Source: Streptomyces shenzhenensis (GTDB lineage Bacteria; Actinomycetota; Actinomycetes; Streptomycetales; Streptomycetaceae). Taken from it: 64,000 nucleotides of DNA. Location: NCBI RefSeq assembly GCF_003688995.1, contig NZ_PENI01000006.1:310001-374000 (forward strand), given 5' to 3'. The position numbers were made by a program, and so were the translations under genes. Below are positions 1 to 8,596 of this stretch, piece after piece. Every line of letters starts with the position of its first letter. Within the stretch, counting starts at the first letter, position 1. Under the pieces are notes generated by a model, which searched no databases, had not been told where the DNA came from, and worked only from the letters and a program-made list of their open reading frames with translations.

Positions 1-489
1 CACCTGTTCGACAGCAGTGTCCGGGAGAACCTGCTGCTCGCGCGGAAGAACGCCACCGAGGCCGAACTGCGGGACGCACTCGCGCGGGCCCGGCTGCTCG
101 ACTGGGCGGACGGGCTGCCCGACGGGCTGGACACGCTGGTCGGCGAGCACGGGGCGCGGCTGTCCGGCGGGCAGCGGCAGCGGCTGGCGCTCGCCCGCGC
201 GCTGCTCGCCGACTTCCCGGTGCTCGTGCTCGACGAGCCCGCCGAGCACCTGGACCTGCCCACGGCCGACGCGCTCACGGCCGATCTGCTGGCCGCCACC
301 GAGGGCCGTACGACACTGTTGATCACGCACCGGCTGGCCGGGCTCGACGCCGTGGACGAGGTGGTCGTGCTGGACGGGGGCAGGGTGGCCCAGCGGGGGA
401 CGTACGTCGAGCTGGCCGCCGTGGACGGGCCGCTGCGGTCGATGGCCGAGCGGGAGGCGGCGGCGGAGCTGCCGGTCGGGGCGCCGTGA
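1..489 (+). CDS. cydC: Thiol reductant ABC exporter CydC-type ATPase, 3' end only
   Basis: Frame 1 is open from the first base and encodes the last 162 residues of an ABC ATPase half. Visible are the signature motif LSGGQRQRLALARALL, the Walker B stretch VLVLDEP (LDEPAEHLD) and the switch histidine in LLITHRLAG. The spacing and the sequence HLFDSSVRENLLLA upstream fit the fused-membrane-and-ATPase exporters of the CydC/CydCD family, which export cysteine or glutathione during assembly of cytochrome bd oxidase. The Walker A motif and membrane domain lie outside the window, so the choice of CydC (or a CydDC fusion) over another lipid or peptide exporter is family-level inference. It ends 48 bases before the kinase gene. 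Confidence 0.8.
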   Translation, partial: HLFDSSVRENLLLARKNATEAELRDALARARLLDWADGLPDGLDTLVGEHGARLSGGQRQRLALARALLADFPVLVLDEPAEHLDLPTADALTADLLAATEGRTTLLITHRLAGLDAVDEVVVLDGGRVAQRGTYVELAAVDGPLRSMAEREAAAELPVGAP

Positions 490-536
490 CCCGGCTCGAC
501 TTTCCCTGGCAAACAGGACTATTTAGGCTCGGGTGC

Positions 537-2225
537 ATGTCGGCCGTACCGCCCTCCGGTCCCGGGGCACACGCTCCGGAGCCCTCGTCCGTGTCGGCGC
601 TGAGCATGTCGCAGCTGCTGGCGGCCATGCGGAGCGTGGGCAGCGGTGGCCTCGAACTGCACTCGACGCTCGACCGGATCTGCCGGACGGCGGCGGGTCT
701 GGCCGATGCCCGGTACGCGGCGATCGGTGTCGTCGCCGAGGACGGCAACGGGCTCGCGGACTTCGTCCACCACGGCGTCGACGAGGCCGCCGCCCGGTGC
801 ATCGGCCGGCTCCCGGACGGGCACAACGGGCTGCTCGGCGCGCTCATCCACGACCCGGTCCCGGTGTGTCTCGGGAACCTGGCCGCGGACCTGCGGTCCT
901 GTGGCTTCCCGGAGCACCATCCGGCGATGCGCAGCTTCCTCGGCGTCCCGATCCGGGTGCAGGGGGAGATCTTCGGCAATCTGTACGTGACCGAGAAGCG
1001 GGGCGGTGAGCCGTTCGACGAAGCCGATCTGCACATGGTCCGGGTGCTGGCCGGGGAAGCCGGCATCGCCATCGGCAACGCCCGGCTGTACGAGGCCGCC
1101 AAGCAGCGGGAGCGCTGGATCGACGGGTCCGTGGCCGTCACCACCGCCCTGCTGTCCGGCGGGGACGCCGACGACGCCCTCCAGGTCGTCGCGGAGCAGG
1201 CGCGCAGGCTGTCCGGCTCGGCGGCCGGGGTCGTGCTGCTGCCCTCCGACGAAGGGGGCCTGGAGATCGTCGCCGTCGCCTCGGACCGGCCCTCGGACCT
1301 GCTGGGCGCGATGCTGCCGGCCGAGAGCGCGATCGTCGCCGAACTCCTCGCCGGGCAGTCGCTGTTCATGGACGACGTGGCCTCCGACGGACGGCTGCTC
1401 ACCGAGTACGCGAAGGGCTTCGGGCCGATCATGATGGTGCCCCTGCAGAGCGACGGCCGTGTCCTCGGCACCCTGGTCACGCCGCGGGTGCGGGGCGCGC
1501 GGCCGTTCACGCGGGCCGAGCGCACCCTTGCGGTGCAGTTCGCCTCGCAGGCCGCGCTCGCGCTGATGATGGCCGACGCGCAGCGGGACCGGGAACGGCT
1601 CGCGGTGTTCGAGGACCGCGACCGGATCGCCCGTGACCTGCACGACCTGGTCATCCAGCGGCTGTTCGCGACCGGGATGATGCTGGAGAGCGCACAGCGC
1701 AGGTCGGTCGTGCCCGAGGTGCGGGAGGGCGTCGGGAAGGCGGTCGACGAACTCGACGTCACCATCCAGGAGATCCGCGCGGCGATCTTCGCGCTGCAGC
1801 AGGACCCCGCGGAGGTGTCGTCCGGGCTGCGCAGCCGGGTGCTGCGCGAGATCACCATGGCGGCCGTGCCCCTGGGGTTCAAGCCGACGTACCGCTTCGT
1901 GGGTGCCGTCGACGCGCTGGTCGGCGATCTCACCGGCAAGAACCTGATCGCCGCCCTGCGCGAGACGCTGTCCAACGCCTTCCGGCATTCGAGGGCGTCC
2001 CGGCTCGACGTCGTCGTCGACGCGACCGCGACCCTGCCGGACGGCCGGCCCGGGGTCCGGCTGACCGTCGCCGACGACGGCGTCGGTGTTCCGCGGGCCG
2101 GGCGGCGCAGCGGGCTGCGGAACCTCCGGCGGCGCGCCGAGTCCCTGGGCGGCGACAGCCGGCTCGCGCCGGGCATCGGGGCGGACGGCGCGGGCACCAC
2201 GGTGGTGTGGCAGGCACCGTACTGA
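537..2225 (+). CDS. GAF-domain sensor histidine kinase (DevS/DosS-like)
   Basis: A 562-residue soluble kinase. Two GAF domains occupy roughly residues 35-185 and 200-350. They are followed by a HisKA_3 dimerisation helix with the phospho-acceptor His at about residue 369 (RDLHDLVIQRLF) and a HATPase domain with ETLSNAFRHS and DDGVGV. This layout is that of the DevS/DosS/NreB class, whose GAF domains sense haem ligands, redox state or small molecules. No response regulator gene is adjacent, so the partner is encoded elsewhere. The ATG at 537 is preferred. An in-frame GTG at 486 would overlap the cydC stop by 4 bases, but the extra 17 residues do not resemble a domain. TAGGCT at 523-528 resembles a -10 element very close to the ATG, so a leaderless message is possible. 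Confidence 0.87.
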   Translation: MSAVPPSGPGAHAPEPSSVSALSMSQLLAAMRSVGSGGLELHSTLDRICRTAAGLADARYAAIGVVAEDGNGLADFVHHGVDEAAARCIGRLPDGHNGLLGALIHDPVPVCLGNLAADLRSCGFPEHHPAMRSFLGVPIRVQGEIFGNLYVTEKRGGEPFDEADLHMVRVLAGEAGIAIGNARLYEAAKQRERWIDGSVAVTTALLSGGDADDALQVVAEQARRLSGSAAGVVLLPSDEGGLEIVAVASDRPSDLLGAMLPAESAIVAELLAGQSLFMDDVASDGRLLTEYAKGFGPIMMVPLQSDGRVLGTLVTPRVRGARPFTRAERTLAVQFASQAALALMMADAQRDRERLAVFEDRDRIARDLHDLVIQRLFATGMMLESAQRRSVVPEVREGVGKAVDELDVTIQEIRAAIFALQQDPAEVSSGLRSRVLREITMAAVPLGFKPTYRFVGAVDALVGDLTGKNLIAALRETLSNAFRHSRASRLDVVVDATATLPDGRPGVRLTVADDGVGVPRAGRRSGLRNLRRRAESLGGDSRLAPGIGADGAGTTVVWQAPY

Positions 2226-2398
2226 GTGCGCACCGCCGGCCCGCGCCGTGCCGTGTCGTCCGCGAGCGCGGTGGTGCGCCGTCGGCCACGTCGTACGGAG
2301 TACCGGTCCGCGTCACGCTGCGCCATTGGCGGCAACCGGACCCCCGGGCGTACGCGTCGAGGTGACCGCGGCCGTCCGGGCGCGCCACCATCGCCCGC

Positions 2399-3478
2399 AT
2401 GCGCTCATACCGCTGTCATCCACTGCTCGCTTCGGCGCTGCTGTGCACGCTCACCGTCCTCGCGGCGCCCGCGGTTGCCGCGGACCGATCCGACGCCGTG
2501 CCCCGCTCCGGCGATGGGCCGGGGCTCAGCCTCCGGGTGGCGCATCTGTACCGGGACGCGGCCGAGACGGCACGGCAGTACGAGGCGGGGCGGCGCGAGG
2601 CGGAGCGGCAGCGTGCCGGGGCCCTGCGCGCCGATCGGCTGCTCGGCCGCGAGCGGCGGCAGATGTCCGTGCTGCACGCGGACCTCGGCCGGATCGCCCG
2701 CGCCCAGTACCGGACGGGTGGGGGACTGCCGCTGACCGCGCGGATCATGCTCGCGGCCGGTCCGGAGCAGCTGATGCGCGGTCAGCACGCCTTGGCGCAG
2801 ACGAGTCTCGCGGTGGGCAACGCCGTCGGCAGGAGCCGCCGGGCCCAGGAACGGCTCGCCGCGGACGAGGCCAGGGCCAGGTCGGCCTGGCGGGCGGTAC
2901 AGCGGCGGACCGGCGAACTCGCGGAGCTGCGGCGGGACATCGAACGGAAACTGGAGGCGGCCCGCGGGCAGTTGCAGGACCGGGCGGACGTCTCGGCCGG
3001 GGCGGGCCGGTGCCGTACCGCCGCACGGCCGGACCGGCCCCGCCCGCGCGTCGCGGGCGAGTGGGTCGCCCCGGTGCGGACGTACGAGCTGTCCGCGGGA
3101 TTCGGCCGCGGGGGCGAGCGGTGGGCGCACCGGCACACCGGGCAGGACTTCGCGGTGCCCATCGGGACGCCGGTACGGGCGGCCGGCGCGGGCCGCGTGG
3201 TGGCGGTGTCGTGCGGGGGCCCCTTCGGCATCCAGATCGTGATCCGGCACCCCGACGGCTACTGCACCCAGTACGCGCACCTGGCCGCCGTCGCCGTCGC
3301 GGAGGGGGACCTGGTGGACACCGGGCAGGGGATCGGCCAGTCGGGCAGCACCGGCAACTCGACCGGCCCGCATCTGCACTTCGAGGTGCGTGTCACACCG
3401 GACGTGGGATCGGCGGTGGACCCGGTGCCGTGGCTGGCCCGGCACGGTGTGCGGCTGCGCGACACGGGACCGCGGTGA
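2399..3478 (+). CDS. Secreted M23 (LytM-type) metallopeptidase
   Basis: The 359-residue product starts with a Sec signal peptide (hydrophobic stretch 8-27, cleavage near AVAA). Residues about 45-200 form an Arg- and Glu-rich coiled coil. The C-terminal M23 domain carries the zinc-site motifs HTGQDFAVP and PHLHFEVRV. Such enzymes hydrolyse peptide cross-links in peptidoglycan; the coiled coil often mediates regulation or partner binding, as in EnvC/RipA-like proteins. It is convergent with the HAD phosphatase gene at 3479 with no space between the stops and no clear terminator. Confidence 0.9.
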   Translation: MRSYRCHPLLASALLCTLTVLAAPAVAADRSDAVPRSGDGPGLSLRVAHLYRDAAETARQYEAGRREAERQRAGALRADRLLGRERRQMSVLHADLGRIARAQYRTGGGLPLTARIMLAAGPEQLMRGQHALAQTSLAVGNAVGRSRRAQERLAADEARARSAWRAVQRRTGELAELRRDIERKLEAARGQLQDRADVSAGAGRCRTAARPDRPRPRVAGEWVAPVRTYELSAGFGRGGERWAHRHTGQDFAVPIGTPVRAAGAGRVVAVSCGGPFGIQIVIRHPDGYCTQYAHLAAVAVAEGDLVDTGQGIGQSGSTGNSTGPHLHFEVRVTPDVGSAVDPVPWLARHGVRLRDTGPR

Positions 3479-4366
3479 CTACACCCGTTCGGCCAGCAGC
3501 CGCTCGATGACGACCGCCACGCCGTCCTCGTTGTTGGCGTCCGTACGCCCCGACGCGGCCGCGACCACGGCCGGGTGGGCGTTGCCCATGGCGTACGACC
3601 GGCCCGCCCAGGTCAGCATCTCGACGTCGTTGGGCATGTCCCCGAAGGCGACGACCTCGGCGGGCGAGATGCCGCGCTCGGCGCAGCACAGGGCGAGCGT
3701 GCTGGCCTTGGAGACGCCGGGGCCGCTCAGCTCCAGCAGGGCGCTGGGGCTGGAGCGGGTGACGGTGGCGTGCTCGCCCACCGCGAGCCGGGCCAGCGTG
3801 AGGAAGGCGTCGGGGTCGAGATCGGGGTGGTAGGCGAGGATCTTGAGCACCGGCTCGTCGTCCCCGGGTCCGCCGGTCGCAAGGAGCTGCTCGGCGGGCA
3901 GGAGGTTGTCGGGCAGCTCCAGGTGCAGCTTGGGGTAGGCCGGTTCCTGGTGGAAGCCGTAGGTCTGCTCGACCGCGTACACCGTGCCGGGCGCCGCGTC
4001 GCGCAGCAGCCGTACCGCGTCCAGCGCGTTCTTCCGGGTCAGTTCGCGCACCTTCACGAACCGGTGGGCGCCCGGGCCGCCGTGCAGGTCGACCACGGCG
4101 GCGCCGTTGCCGCAGATCGCCAGGCCGTGGCCGTGCACATGGTCGCTGACGACGTCCATCCAGCGGGCCGGGCGGCCGGTCACGAAGAAGACCTCGATGC
4201 CCGCGTCCTCGGCGGCGGCCAGCGCGGCGACCGTGCGCGGGGAGACCGACTTGTCGTCACGCAGCAGCGTGCCGTCCAGATCGGTGGCGATCAGCCGGGG
4301 CGGGACGGCGGCAGTCGGGATCTCGGGCTGTCGGGTCGCTGAGGTCACCGGGCCATTCTCGCGCAT
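3479..4366 (-). CDS. HAD-superfamily (Cof-type) phosphatase
   Basis: The 295-residue product has HAD motif I in [12 protein letters not shown], motif II threonine in FFVTGRPARW, and motif IV in FGDMPNDVEML. The C2-type cap between motifs II and III is that of Cof/YbiV sugar-phosphate and nucleotide phosphatases; the substrate is unknown. The start is ATG at 4366, with GTG at 4348 as an alternative. The longer open frame to 4690 runs into non-coding DNA and the divergent LLM gene and is rejected. A second member of the same family lies at 14274-15077. Confidence 0.88.
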   Translation of the reverse strand: MRENGPVTSATRQPEIPTAAVPPRLIATDLDGTLLRDDKSVSPRTVAALAAAEDAGIEVFFVTGRPARWMDVVSDHVHGHGLAICGNGAAVVDLHGGPGAHRFVKVRELTRKNALDAVRLLRDAAPGTVYAVEQTYGFHQEPAYPKLHLELPDNLLPAEQLLATGGPGDDEPVLKILAYHPDLDPDAFLTLARLAVGEHATVTRSSPSALLELSGPGVSKASTLALCCAERGISPAEVVAFGDMPNDVEMLTWAGRSYAMGNAHPAVVAAASGRTDANNEDGVAVVIERLLAERV

Positions 4367-4454
4367 ATGCCAGCACGGTCGTGCGCAGGGACGCACAGAT
4401 GAGACGCACACGACGTCGGCCCGGCGACGGCGGGACGCATCGAGGCCGGCCCGG

Positions 4455-4541
4455 CTGTGCCACGGCCTCCAGGGCGATCTGCTCGAAGACCTTCTCGTCC
4501 GCGGCGAAGTCCGAGCCGGCGATGGGCCAGTGGATCGATTC
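4455..4541 (-). pseudogene. Remnant of an LLM-type flavin oxidoreductase C-terminus, inverted
   Basis: Read on the minus strand, this short stretch encodes IHWPIAGSDFAADEKVFEQ and continues IALEAVAQ. It matches the last 29 residues of the neighbouring LLM gene on the other strand (IHWPVPDSDFAVDPAVFEA, then IATEAVAR) at about 19 of 29 positions. Nothing upstream of it resembles the rest of an LLM protein. It is therefore probably the decayed tail of a second copy in opposite orientation, now lying in the spacer between the HAD gene and the intact LLM gene. Confidence 0.6.
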
Positions 4542-4583
4542 CGAAGGCCGGCGCATGTCTGAGCCCGACGTAGGCTCGGCGGT

Positions 4584-5486
4584 ATGAGCCTGCGCCTGAG
4601 CACCGTGATCCTTCCCGTCGACCGTTGGCACGAGGGAGGGCGTGCCAAGTGGCAGCGCGCCGAGGAGCTCGGCTTCCACGCGGCGTACACCTACGACCAC
4701 CTGTCCTGGCGCAGTTTCCGCGACGGCCCCTGGTCCGGCGCCCTGCCCACCCTCACCGCGGCTGCCACGGCCACGGACCGGCTGCGCCTGGGAACCCTCG
4801 TCACGTCGCCCAATTTCCGGCATCCGGTGACGCTGGCCAAGGAGCTGATCTCGCTCGACGACATCTCCGGCGGGCGGATCACCCTCGGCATCGGTGCGGG
4901 CGGCAACGGCTTCGACGCCACCGTGCTCGGGCAGGAGGCATGGACTCCGAGGGAGCGGGCGGACCGGTTCGGTGAGTTCGTGCCGCTGCTCGCCCGGCTG
5001 CTGACCGAGGGCGCGGTGACCCAGCGGGGCACGTTCTACTCGGCGGAGGAGGCCCGGAACATCCCCGGCTGTGTGCAGCGGCCCCGGCTGCCGTTCGCGG
5101 TGGCGGCGACCGGGCCGCGCGGTCTCGGGCTGGCGGCCCGCTACGGGCAGGCGTGGGTGACGACCGGCGACCCGAAGCTGTACGCGGAGGGGACACCGGA
5201 GCAGTCGGTGACGGCGCTGGCCGGGCAGATCGACCGGCTCGGCAAGGCGTGCACGGAGATCGGCCGGGACGTCGACGAGCTGGACAAGATCCTGCTGCAC
5301 GGCTTCACCCCGGAACGGAACACCCCCCTGGACTCGGTCGAGGCGTTCGTCGACTACGCCGGCCGCCACCGCGAACTGGGCTTCACCGAGATCGTGATCC
5401 ACTGGCCCGTCCCGGACTCCGACTTCGCCGTCGACCCGGCCGTCTTCGAGGCCATCGCCACCGAGGCCGTCGCCCGCCTGGGCTGA
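4584..5486 (+). CDS. LLM-class flavin-dependent oxidoreductase
   Basis: A 300-residue luciferase-like monooxygenase family protein (MSLRLSTVILPVDRWHEGG). The family signature of a TIM barrel is visible: YTYDHLSW near residue 36, LGTLVTSPNFRHPVTLAKE at about 71-89, GRITLGIGAGGNGFDA, and a C-terminal helix ending VIHWPVPDSDF. Members use reduced FMN or F420 and oxygen or NADP-linked substrates. F420 dependence is common in actinomycetes, but the cofactor cannot be read from the sequence. It stands alone between divergent and convergent genes, next to a remnant of a second LLM gene. Confidence 0.88.
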   Translation: MSLRLSTVILPVDRWHEGGRAKWQRAEELGFHAAYTYDHLSWRSFRDGPWSGALPTLTAAATATDRLRLGTLVTSPNFRHPVTLAKELISLDDISGGRITLGIGAGGNGFDATVLGQEAWTPRERADRFGEFVPLLARLLTEGAVTQRGTFYSAEEARNIPGCVQRPRLPFAVAATGPRGLGLAARYGQAWVTTGDPKLYAEGTPEQSVTALAGQIDRLGKACTEIGRDVDELDKILLHGFTPERNTPLDSVEAFVDYAGRHRELGFTEIVIHWPVPDSDFAVDPAVFEAIATEAVARLG

Positions 5487-5533
5487 GGGATCGGGCCCTC
5501 TGCCGGACGGCCGCTGCCAGGGAACGGGGTCCG

Positions 5534-6106
5534 TCAGTGCTTCTCGGCGAAGCGCAGGTACCGGGGCGGTACGGCATCGGTGAGCCACACGCCGTTCGCG
5601 CTGAGGCGGAAGACATGGCCGTCGCGGTGCATGGCCGCGGCGTCGACCGACAGCACGACGGGACGTCCGCGGCGGGCGCCCACGCGGGTCGCGGTCTCGC
5701 GGTCGGCCGACAGGTGCACATCGTGCCGGTTCATGGGCTTGAGGCCGGTGGCGCGGATCGCGTCCAGATTCCGGGCGACGGTGCCGTGGTAGAGACAGTC
5801 CGGCGGGGTCGCCGGGGGCAGTCCGAGGTCGACCTCGACGCTGTGGCCCTGGCTGGCGCGGATCCGGGTGCCCTCGATCGCGAACCGCCGCTTGTCGTTG
5901 GTGGCCACGACATGGTCGAGTTCCGCACGGCTGAACCGGAACCCGTGTGCGGCCGCCGCGGCGAGCAGCGTGTCGATCTCGACCCAGCCGCCCTCGTCGA
6001 GCGTGATGCCGATCCTCTCGGGCTGGTGGCGCAGGTGTTTCGAGAGGTACTTCGACACCTTCACGGTGCGCCTCTCGTCTCCCGCTCTGCTGTTTCTCGT
6101 GTTCAC
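5534..6106 (-). CDS. kptA: RNA 2'-phosphotransferase (KptA/Tpt1 family)
   Basis: The product matches KptA/Tpt1 throughout: SKYLSKHLRHQPERIG at the N-terminus, CLYHGTVARNL in the middle, MNRHDVHLSAD, and RRGRPVVLSVDAAAM. These carry the Arg-His-Arg-Arg type residues of the NAD+-dependent enzyme that moves a 2'-phosphate to NAD. In yeast this completes tRNA splicing; the bacterial role is uncertain, with RNA or ADP-ribose-linked repair proposed. The GTG at 6106 gives 190 residues. A GTG at 6064, preceded by a GAGAGG ribosome site, would give 176 residues and also retain the whole domain. It is a single gene, convergent with the LLM gene. Confidence 0.85.
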   Translation of the reverse strand: MNTRNSRAGDERRTVKVSKYLSKHLRHQPERIGITLDEGGWVEIDTLLAAAAAHGFRFSRAELDHVVATNDKRRFAIEGTRIRASQGHSVEVDLGLPPATPPDCLYHGTVARNLDAIRATGLKPMNRHDVHLSADRETATRVGARRGRPVVLSVDAAAMHRDGHVFRLSANGVWLTDAVPPRYLRFAEKH

Positions 6107-6182
6107 TCCACCAGGGTGCCGGGGGAGACGTGGATCACGCACGCAATTTTCGCCCGTAGGTTTGATCCACAGCCAAGTGCGG

Positions 6183-6216
6183 TTATCCACAGGCAAATTG
6201 ACGAAGTTGTGGACAA
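6183..6216. promoter_or_regulatory. Pair of consensus DnaA boxes
   Basis: TTATCCACA at 6183-6191 and TGTGGACAA (TTGTCCACA on the other strand) at 6208-6216 face each other, 16 bases apart, in the spacer between kptA and the broken regulator gene. Both match the DnaA-box consensus exactly. A further single copy of TGTGGACAA lies at 9616-9624 upstream of the ABC operon. Whether DnaA binds here to control kptA or to titrate DnaA is inference. Confidence 0.5.
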
Positions 6217-6228
6217 CTCATGGGCGGT

Positions 6229-6750
6229 TCAGGGTGATTCGCCAAGATCATGATCAGTGCGGTGACTTGCCGTCAGGTCGTCCAAAGCCCTTGCCCGCAC
6301 CTGGCGTTCGGCGGTGAGATCGATGAACGTCGCGGCCCGTACGGTGCCAACCAGCCGCTCCACGGCCCGGATCGTCTCGGCCGGAATCGGCATGCAACGC
6401 GTCTCCCGCACGGCTTCCGGCGGCTCCCCCGCACCCAGGTGCGGCGCAGCTGCCGGGTGGCGAACAACCGCATCGCGCGGGCCAGTTCGGCATCCACGGT
6501 CTGCTGGGCGAGCGGCCGCGGCCGACGTACCAGCGAGGCCGTTTCGGCCGCTTTCGCGTCCGTGCGGTGCCGGGGATCCTCCAGGCAGCGGACGCATGCG
6601 TGCTCGGTCGTGAACTCCGGGAAACGGGCGGCGATGTGCTCCACCTGGACCCGCAACTCCCGTAGACGGCCCGCGATCGCACCGAGCGGAACCCCGGCTG
6701 CGTGCAACTCCACGGCAACCGCCGGCTCTTGAGGGCTCGGCCCCAGGATG
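6229..6750 (-). pseudogene. Broken MerR-like regulator gene (frameshift, N-terminus lost)
   Basis: The minus strand reads AVELHAAGVPLGAIAGRLRE, then VQVEHIAARFPEFTTEH and LAQQTVDAELARAMRLFATRQLRR in one frame up to about 6440. It then continues sensibly only in the next frame (HLGAGEPPEAVRETRCM, IPAETIRAVERLVGTVRAAT) to a stop at 6229. A single lost base at about 6440, in CGCCGCACC, explains the break. The helical C-terminal part resembles the effector region of MerR-type regulators of streptomycetes. No DNA-binding domain precedes it. The family call is tentative; the broken reading frame is the stronger observation. Confidence 0.55.
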
Positions 6751-6835
6751 CCGGCCGGCCCTCGGCTGGAGTCCCAACCGGCCGACCAGACTGCCCAGTT
6801 CGGCCCGGTGGCCCGTGGCCGCCCGTCCGCCGCCC

Positions 6836-8596
6836 TCACAACTTCGGCTCCACCCGGGCGATCCGGCGCAACGCCCCTGGCAGGAAACGGGACATGAGGT
6901 GCGCGCCGCGGGCCTCCGGGGTGACCGGGACCACCGCCTCGTTGCGCACCACGGACCGCAGGATCGCCTCGGCCACCTTCTCCGGCGGGTAGTTGCGCAG
7001 TCCGTAGAGGCGTGCCGTGCGCTGCTGCCGGCGGCGCTGCTCCTCGTCGTCCACGCCGGTGAAGCGCGCCGTGGTGGTGATGCCGGTGTTGACGAACCCG
7101 GGGCATATCGCGGTCACCCCGATGTCCTGGTCCGCGAGTTCGGCGCGCAGGCACTCGCTGAGCATGAGCACCGCCGCCTTGGAGGTGCTGTAGGCGGGCA
7201 GTGCCCGGGAGGGCTGATAGGCCGCCGCCGAGGCGACGTTGACGATGTGGCCGCCCTGGCCGCGCGCGGCCATCCGCCCGCCGAACAGGCGGCAGCCGTG
7301 GATGACGCCCCACAGATTGACGTCCAGGACCGTGCGCCAGTCGTCCGGCGTGGTGTCGAAGAACGACCCCGACAGGCCGATGCCCGCGTTGTTGACCAGC
7401 ACGTCCACCACGCCGTACTCGGTGGTGACCTTCTCGGCGAGCTTCTCCATGGCGTGTTCGTCGGAGACGTCGGTGGTCTCCGCCCAGGCGGCCGGGGCGC
7501 CGAGCAGCCGGGCCAGTTCGGCGGTGCGGGCGGCGGACTCCGCGTCCCGGTCGACGGCCACCACGCGCGCGCCGGACTCCGCGAACGCGAACGCCGTCGC
7601 CCGCCCGATGCCGCTGCCCGCGCCGGTGACCAGCACCAGCTGTCCGCCGAAGCGGTCCGCGTAGCGGCCCGTGGGCCGCGTCGGCTCCGGCCGGCCGCCC
7701 TCGACGCGGGTGACGAACTCGGTGATCCAGGCGGCCAGTTGGTCCGGTCGTGTGCGCGGGATCCAGTGCTTGGCCGGGAGCGTGCGCCGGGTCGGCCGCG
7801 GAGCCCACCGCTCCAGTTCGTCGTACAGCCGCTCGGACAGGAACGCGTCCCCCAGGGGCGTGATGAGCTGCACGGGCGCGTGCGCGTACGCGTCCGGGCG
7901 CGGACGGCGCAGCCGGGACCGCACGTTGTCCCGGTACAGCCAGGCGCCGTGCGCGGCGTCCGTGGGCAGGGACGTGGTCGGGTAGTCACCGCCGGGGACC
8001 CGCTCGACCCGCTCCAGGATCTTCGGCCAGCGCGTGCCGAGCGGGCCGCGCCAGGCCAGCTCGGGCAGGACGGGCGTGTGCAGCAGGTACACGTACCAGG
8101 ACCTGGCTCCCTGACCGAGGAGCTGGCCCACCCTCCGGGGCGTGGGCCGCTTCACGCGCGCGTTGATCCAGTGCCCGAAGTGGTCGAGGGACGGACCGGA
8201 CATCGAGGTGAAGGAGGCGATGCGGCCCTCGGTGCGCCGGACCGTGACGAACTCCCAGGACTGCACCGAGCCCCAGTCGTGCCCCACCAGGTGCACCGGC
8301 CGGCCGGGGCTGACCGCGTCCACGACGGCCAGGAAGTCGTCCGTGAGCTTGGCCAGCGTGAAGCCGCCACGCAGCGGCCGCGGGGCCGTCGAGCGGCCGT
8401 GGCCGCGCACGTCGTACAGCACCACGTGGAAGCGGCCGGCGAGCCGGGCGGCGACCTCCGACCAGACCTCCTTGCTGTCCGGATAGCCGTGCACCAGCAC
8501 CACCGTCGGCTGGTCCGGGTCGCCCAGCTCCGCCACGCACAGCTCGACCCCGCCCGTGCGCACCCAGCGCTCCCGCGCGTCCTTCAGCGTCGTCAT
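6836..8596 (-). CDS. Alpha/beta hydrolase - short-chain dehydrogenase fusion (EphD-like)
   Basis: A 586-residue two-domain protein. Residues about 15-300 are an alpha/beta hydrolase with VVLVHGYPDSKEVW and a nucleophile in VGHDWGSVQS (Asp in the GHDWG elbow, as in epoxide hydrolases). Residues about 318-560 are an SDR with the Rossmann motif VTGAGSGIGRA, NNAG in VLVNNAGIGL, and the catalytic Ser-Tyr-Lys in NVASAAAYQPS and YSTSKAA. The same domain order and length occur in mycobacterial EphD, which acts on epoxy-mycolates. The substrate here is unknown because Streptomyces lacks mycolates. The start ATG at 8596 overlaps the stop of the M24 gene by 4 bases, so the two genes are translationally coupled. 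Confidence 0.87.
   Translation of the reverse strand: MTTLKDARERWVRTGGVELCVAELGDPDQPTVVLVHGYPDSKEVWSEVAARLAGRFHVVLYDVRGHGRSTAPRPLRGGFTLAKLTDDFLAVVDAVSPGRPVHLVGHDWGSVQSWEFVTVRRTEGRIASFTSMSGPSLDHFGHWINARVKRPTPRRVGQLLGQGARSWYVYLLHTPVLPELAWRGPLGTRWPKILERVERVPGGDYPTTSLPTDAAHGAWLYRDNVRSRLRRPRPDAYAHAPVQLITPLGDAFLSERLYDELERWAPRPTRRTLPAKHWIPRTRPDQLAAWITEFVTRVEGGRPEPTRPTGRYADRFGGQLVLVTGAGSGIGRATAFAFAESGARVVAVDRDAESAARTAELARLLGAPAAWAETTDVSDEHAMEKLAEKVTTEYGVVDVLVNNAGIGLSGSFFDTTPDDWRTVLDVNLWGVIHGCRLFGGRMAARGQGGHIVNVASAAAYQPSRALPAYSTSKAAVLMLSECLRAELADQDIGVTAICPGFVNTGITTTARFTGVDDEEQRRRQQRTARLYGLRNYPPEKVAEAILRSVVRNEAVVPVTPEARGAHLMSRFLPGALRRIARVEPKL

Noticed and set aside
486..536. GTG start of the GAF kinase overlapping the cydC stop
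   Set aside because: The added 17 residues do not resemble the family N-terminus and include a promoter-like TAGGCT. ATG 537 is simpler, but this is not certain.
4257..5588. A 443-codon minus frame covering the LLM gene and spacer
   Set aside because: Only its short part at 4455-4541 has meaning (LLM remnant). The rest is the antisense of the intact LLM gene.
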